A stretch of DNA of 16,845 nucleotides, from positions 1 to 16,845 of the forward strand of contig JBLILN010000027.1 in NCBI GenBank assembly GCA_047635695.1, read 5' to 3'. The number at the start of each line of letters is the position of its first letter. Positions within the stretch are counted from its first letter, which is position 1. Below the pieces are notes generated by a model, which was not told the origin of the DNA, did not search any database, and saw only the letters and a list, made by a program, of their open reading frames with translations. The stretch is from UBA2136 sp047635695 (GTDB lineage Bacteria > Pseudomonadota > Alphaproteobacteria > UBA2136). Shown in pieces: positions 14,388 through 16,845 of the stretch. A program made the position numbers and the translations under genes.

Positions 14388-14427
14388 AAACTAAAAAGGA
14401 GAGTTTGACCTCTCCTTTTTTAGTTTA
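14388..14427. terminator. Strong hairpin, terminator of the small secreted gene and possible 5' leader of the YgjP-like gene
   Basis: AAACTAAAAAGGAGAG (14388-14403), loop TTTGAC, CTCTCC (14410-14415) then TTTTTTAGTTT. The stem is 16 base pairs apart from one unpaired T. It lies between the stop of the gene at 14444 and the ATG at 14376, both on the minus strand. Confidence 0.75.
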
Positions 14428-14430
14428 TTG

Positions 14431-14439
14431 ATTATAACA
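14431..14439 (-). promoter_or_regulatory. Extended -10 promoter element for the YgjP-like gene
   Basis: On the minus strand the sequence is TGTTATAAT, a perfect extended -10 (TGnTATAAT). No good -35 is seen, which is usual for extended -10 promoters. The predicted start point falls at about 14424, at the edge of the hairpin. Confidence 0.5.
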
Positions 14440-14443
14440 GTAT

Positions 14444-14815
14444 TTAAGGCGTCGTTAATGTTTTACATTTCCAGCTATTGTTACCTACATTGAAATACTG
14501 TGCTTTATCCGTGCCACCGCAAGGAGCCACCATGGTTTTAGTGCCATGTGTTTTTATCGCTGGGTCAGTTTCAGGTACAGCGATACAGGCAATACCTGTA
14601 TAGTGCCTTCCTAAATCACCACAAGCGATCGCGTCGGCGAGCGTTGTTTCCATTGTTTGTAATCGTGTATTTAAAGCGTCAATTTGAGTTCTTAACTCAA
14701 GTAAGGGGTTTAGAGCACCCATTTGCGATGTTCTTTCGAAGGCCATAGCTTTTGATCCGGCGATTAAAGAAAGGCAGATAACACCATAAAAAAAGAATTT
14801 AGATAAAGATTTCAT
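14444..14815 (-). CDS. Small secreted coiled-coil protein (hypothetical)
   Basis: A 123-residue protein with a clear signal peptide (MKSLSKFFFYGVICLSLIAG, cleavage likely after SKAMA near residue 25). A coiled-coil segment follows (LLELRTQIDALNTRLQTMET, about 38-57), then a compact Cys-containing region with four cysteines after cleavage (ACGDLGRHY, GIACIAV, APCGG, WKCK), likely two disulfides. I recognise no family. The layout, helical stem plus small disulfide-bonded head, suits an exported structural or adhesive subunit, but that is inference. A good promoter lies at 14862-14890 and AGGGTG precedes the ATG. It follows the TSP1-Hint gene on the same strand but is separated from it by a terminator. 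Confidence 0.7.
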   Translation of the reverse strand: MKSLSKFFFYGVICLSLIAGSKAMAFERTSQMGALNPLLELRTQIDALNTRLQTMETTLADAIACGDLGRHYTGIACIAVPETDPAIKTHGTKTMVAPCGGTDKAQYFNVGNNSWKCKTLTTP

Positions 14816-14861
14816 TCAGCACACCCTAAAATATTTGTATTTATTAACTGTATATACATAA

Positions 14862-14890
14862 ATTATGGTGATGTGTAGAGCAGATTTCAA
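14862..14890 (-). promoter_or_regulatory. Candidate sigma-70 promoter for the small secreted protein
   Basis: On the minus strand, TTGAAA (14890-14885), 17 bases, CATAAT (14867-14862). Each box matches consensus in five of six positions. The leader to the ATG at 14815 would be about 40 bases. Confidence 0.6.
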
Positions 14891-14948
14891 GTGAATAATA
14901 TATAATAACCATGAGCCAAGAGATATTATTACAGCGTTGGTGCATAAA

Positions 14949-15009
14949 GCTATACGTTATATGACATAAAAAAAGAGAGCCTTGATGGCTCTCTTTTTTG
15001 TCGTATAGC
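14949..15009. terminator. Terminator of the TSP1-Hint gene inside a longer inverted repeat
   Basis: The core is GAGAGCC (14975-14981), loop TTGAT, GGCTCTC (14987-14993) then six T, with an A tract on the other side, so it works on either strand. It is enclosed by further arms: GACA/TGTC next to the tracts, and GCTATACG (14949-14956) matching CGTATAGC (15002-15009). Confidence 0.85.
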
Positions 15010-15014
15010 CTTGT

Positions 15015-16845
15015 TTATTTATTATGCACGAGGAATCCGTCGGCATAATATTCCTGATTCCCATCAAGGTGAAGGTTATAAACTGTTTTATTGTTTGCGC
15101 CTTTATGGCCAACAGTTTTAAGCTCTATCTCACCTTTATCGGTTATAAGAGTATCACCCGTTTTTAATTGAGTGATCTCTAAGTCTGGGTTCAGTTTTTT
15201 AGCAACGTCTACTTCAAAGGCTTTCCAGCCATCTGTTGTTTTAAGTGGGTGACCACCTGTGACAAAGGCTGTACTGCCATTAAGTGCATATAACTTACCA
15301 GTATGCTGGAATGTTATAGTTTTAAGTACAGTGTTAACAATATTACCTGCACCTTTTACTTTTTCACCTACAGCTATTTCAATAATAGGCTTCAATGTGC
15401 CGTCGGCCATTGTAATGAATGTTTCAGGAAGGAAACAACCACCACCACCACCATTCTCACCGGTACCACCATGACAATCCACATCGTAATTGGCTGGTTT
15501 AGGTTGTGGGCAAAGGCTATCGCTAACTATACCGCCCGGTGTTGCACTACAGTCGTGCCAGTATGTACGACTTGATTTCGAGCCGAGCGTGATACATTGA
15601 CCTTGTACAGCTGCCCATGCATACGTTGTACAAGCACCTGTATTACAAGTTTGGCTTGCTGCAGGTTTAGAGCCTGTACAAGTTGTGAAGCTACAAGTTA
15701 CGCTTCTGGTTTTTACGCCACCACCACAGGTTTTAGAGCAAGCGCTCCATCCACCAGTTGACCAAGCACCTGATGTCGCACAAGCCTGCGTGTTACAAGT
15801 TTGGCTTGCTGCAGGTTTAGAGCCTGTACAAGTTGTGAAGCTACAAGTTACGCTTCTGGTTTTTACGCCACCGCCACAAGTTTTAGAGCAAGAGCCCCAA
15901 CCGCCTGTAGACCAAGTACCTGATGTCGCACAAGCCTGCGTGTTACAAGTTTGGCTTGATGCAGGTTTAGAGCCTGTACAAGTTGTGAAGCTACAAGTTA
16001 CACTTCTGGTTTGTACGCCACCGCCACAGGTTTTAGAGCAAGCGCTCCATCCACCAATTGACCAAGCACCTGATGTCGCACAAGCCTGCGTGTTACAAGT
16101 TTGGCTTGATGCAGGTTTAACGCCTGTACAAGTTGTGAAGCTACAAGTGACGCTTCTGGTTTGTACGCCACCGCCACAAGTTTTAGAGCAAGCGCTCCAT
16201 CCACCAGTTGACCAAGCACCTGTTGTCGCACAAGCTTGCGTGTTACAAGTTTGGCTTGTAGCAGGTTTAACGCCTGTACAAGTTGTGAAGCTACAAGTCA
16301 CGCTTCTGGTTTGTACACCACCACCACAGGTTTGTGAGCAAGCGCTCCATCCACCAGTTGACCAAGCACCTGTTGTTGGTGCAGGAACACCCCAGCTTTT
16401 TGAGTCAACTTTCCAAGTACCGTTTGCTTTACAAGTGACGGTCATTGTACAAGGGCAAGGGTCCGTGTAATTACAAACACCTATTTCATGTAATGTATAA
16501 GTTTGTCCAGGTGTTGATTTTACTGGATCAACAGCACATTTAAATTTGCTATTACCTGTTTGTACAGTTGTACCAGGGCAAGTGATACAAGCCCCCACAT
16601 TACAAGTTTGGCTATCATTTGCTGGTTGAGGTGACGAGCATACGCCGCCTGTACATGTATATGAACGTGTTTGTGTGCCGTTGCCACAAGTGGCAGAACA
16701 TGCACTCCAGTTGCCTGCTGTCCAAGTACCTGAACCTGTACAGCTGTTGTTTGTTGCTTGGAAGTTACCGTTGTTACAAGCAGCAGAACAGCTACCTACG
16801 TAGCCAGCGTCACAGCCCCAAGTTTTTGCTTGGGCATGACTAATG
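15015..16845 (-). CDS. Cys-rich thrombospondin type-1 repeat protein with C-terminal Hint domain, 5' end outside window
   Basis: An open frame continues from the window edge to a stop at 15015, giving 609 visible residues; the N-terminus and any signal peptide lie outside. From the N-terminal side: a Cys-rich stretch, one divergent TSP1 repeat (about 16600-16735), a separate Cys-rich segment (TCPGTTVQTGNSKFKC onward), five near-identical 50-residue TSP1 repeats with WSACSKTCGGGVQTRSVTC cores, a Cys-containing linker, a Gly-rich joint (GENGGGGG), and a 140-residue Hint domain (15018-15437). The Hint domain starts CFLPETFITMADGT, has the TxxH motif as TGGH (its residues 60-63), and ends YYADGFLVHNK at the protein terminus. 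TSP1 repeats bind proteins or glycans; Hint domains self-cleave at their first Cys. It is probably an exported surface protein. Confidence 0.88.
   Translation of the reverse strand, partial: ISHAQAKTWGCDAGYVGSCSAACNNGNFQATNNSCTGSGTWTAGNWSACSATCGNGTQTRSYTCTGGVCSSPQPANDSQTCNVGACITCPGTTVQTGNSKFKCAVDPVKSTPGQTYTLHEIGVCNYTDPCPCTMTVTCKANGTWKVDSKSWGVPAPTTGAWSTGGWSACSQTCGGGVQTRSVTCSFTTCTGVKPATSQTCNTQACATTGAWSTGGWSACSKTCGGGVQTRSVTCSFTTCTGVKPASSQTCNTQACATSGAWSIGGWSACSKTCGGGVQTRSVTCSFTTCTGSKPASSQTCNTQACATSGTWSTGGWGSCSKTCGGGVKTRSVTCSFTTCTGSKPAASQTCNTQACATSGAWSTGGWSACSKTCGGGVKTRSVTCSFTTCTGSKPAASQTCNTGACTTYAWAAVQGQCITLGSKSSRTYWHDCSATPGGIVSDSLCPQPKPANYDVDCHGGTGENGGGGGCFLPETFITMADGTLKPIIEIAVGEKVKGAGNIVNTVLKTITFQHTGKLYALNGSTAFVTGGHPLKTTDGWKAFEVDVAKKLNPDLEITQLKTGDTLITDKGEIELKTVGHKGANNKTVYNLHLDGNQEYYADGFLVHNK
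15631..16380 (-). repeat. Five tandem 150-bp repeats encoding TSP1 modules
   Basis: Units begin at 15631, 15781, 15931, 16081 and 16231 and are each exactly 150 bases (50 codons). They are nearly identical at DNA level over long stretches; differences are scattered, for example Gly-Ser-Lys versus Gly-Val-Lys after CSFTTCT. High identity at silent sites points to recent amplification or ongoing homogenisation. Confidence 0.93.

Noticed and set aside
15018..15437. C-terminal domain as a true splicing intein or polymorphic toxin release module.
   Set aside because: Only one residue follows the terminal His-Asn, so there is no C-terminal extein and no toxin domain downstream in the frame.
15685..16470. 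Long plus-strand open frame opposite the TSP1 repeats, itself repetitive (LQVTLLVFTPPPQVLEQ units).
   Set aside because: It is the antisense shadow of the 150-bp repeats. The minus frame has recognised TSP1 and Hint domains and runs past both ends of this frame.
1..16845. CRISPR array, tRNA or rRNA genes, insertion sequence or prophage.
   Set aside because: No spacer-repeat pattern, no cloverleaf or rRNA segment, and no transposase, integrase or phage structural gene was recognised.

Overview
The window looks like chromosomal DNA of an AT-rich Gram-negative bacterium, most likely an alphaproteobacterium. The evidence is the run rpmH-rnpA-yidD-yidC-engB followed by HAD hydrolases of the pyrimidine 5'-nucleotidase type, an order I know from Alphaproteobacteria, together with outer-membrane lipid-transport genes (mlaA, mlaC). 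The assignment rests on gene order and protein type only; no database was searched.

Layout. 1-1521 (minus): a truncated queuosine-salvage gene and a secreted DUF547 protein. 1522-1769: a divergent promoter region. 1770-5060 (plus): ribosomal protein L34, RNase P protein, YidD, the YidC insertase and the EngB GTPase; the rpmH-rnpA gap holds alternative hairpins and a terminator-like hairpin. 5091-6575: two paralogous HAD hydrolases, flanked on both sides by copies of a short repeat whose hairpin stem is kept by compensatory changes. 6623-7067: a bidirectional terminator, a 54-codon membrane-protein ORF on the minus strand with a promoter whose 17-bp spacer contains nine G:C pairs, and an inverted repeat ahead of a TetR gene. 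7068-8381 (plus): an SlmA-like TetR regulator, an overlapping TlpA-type lipoprotein, and a small membrane/zinc-ribbon gene that appears frameshifted. 8521-12357 (plus): mlaA, an MMPL/RND transporter and mlaC, ended by a strong terminator shared with tyrS. 12387-14376 (minus): tyrS and a YgjP-like metallopeptidase. 14444-16845 (minus): a small secreted coiled-coil protein and a truncated Cys-rich protein with tandem thrombospondin type-1 repeats and a C-terminal Hint (hedgehog/intein) domain.

How they fit together. The left half makes and inserts membrane proteins (L34, YidD, YidC) and matures tRNA (RnpA). The mlaA-RND-mlaC set looks like an outer-membrane lipid-trafficking operon in which an RND protein stands where other systems have the MlaFEDB ABC transporter. 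The right edge encodes exported proteins, probably at the cell surface. The observations I rate highest are the candidate slippage-prone promoter at 6877-6905, the covarying repeat pair around the HAD genes, and the TSP1-Hint protein.
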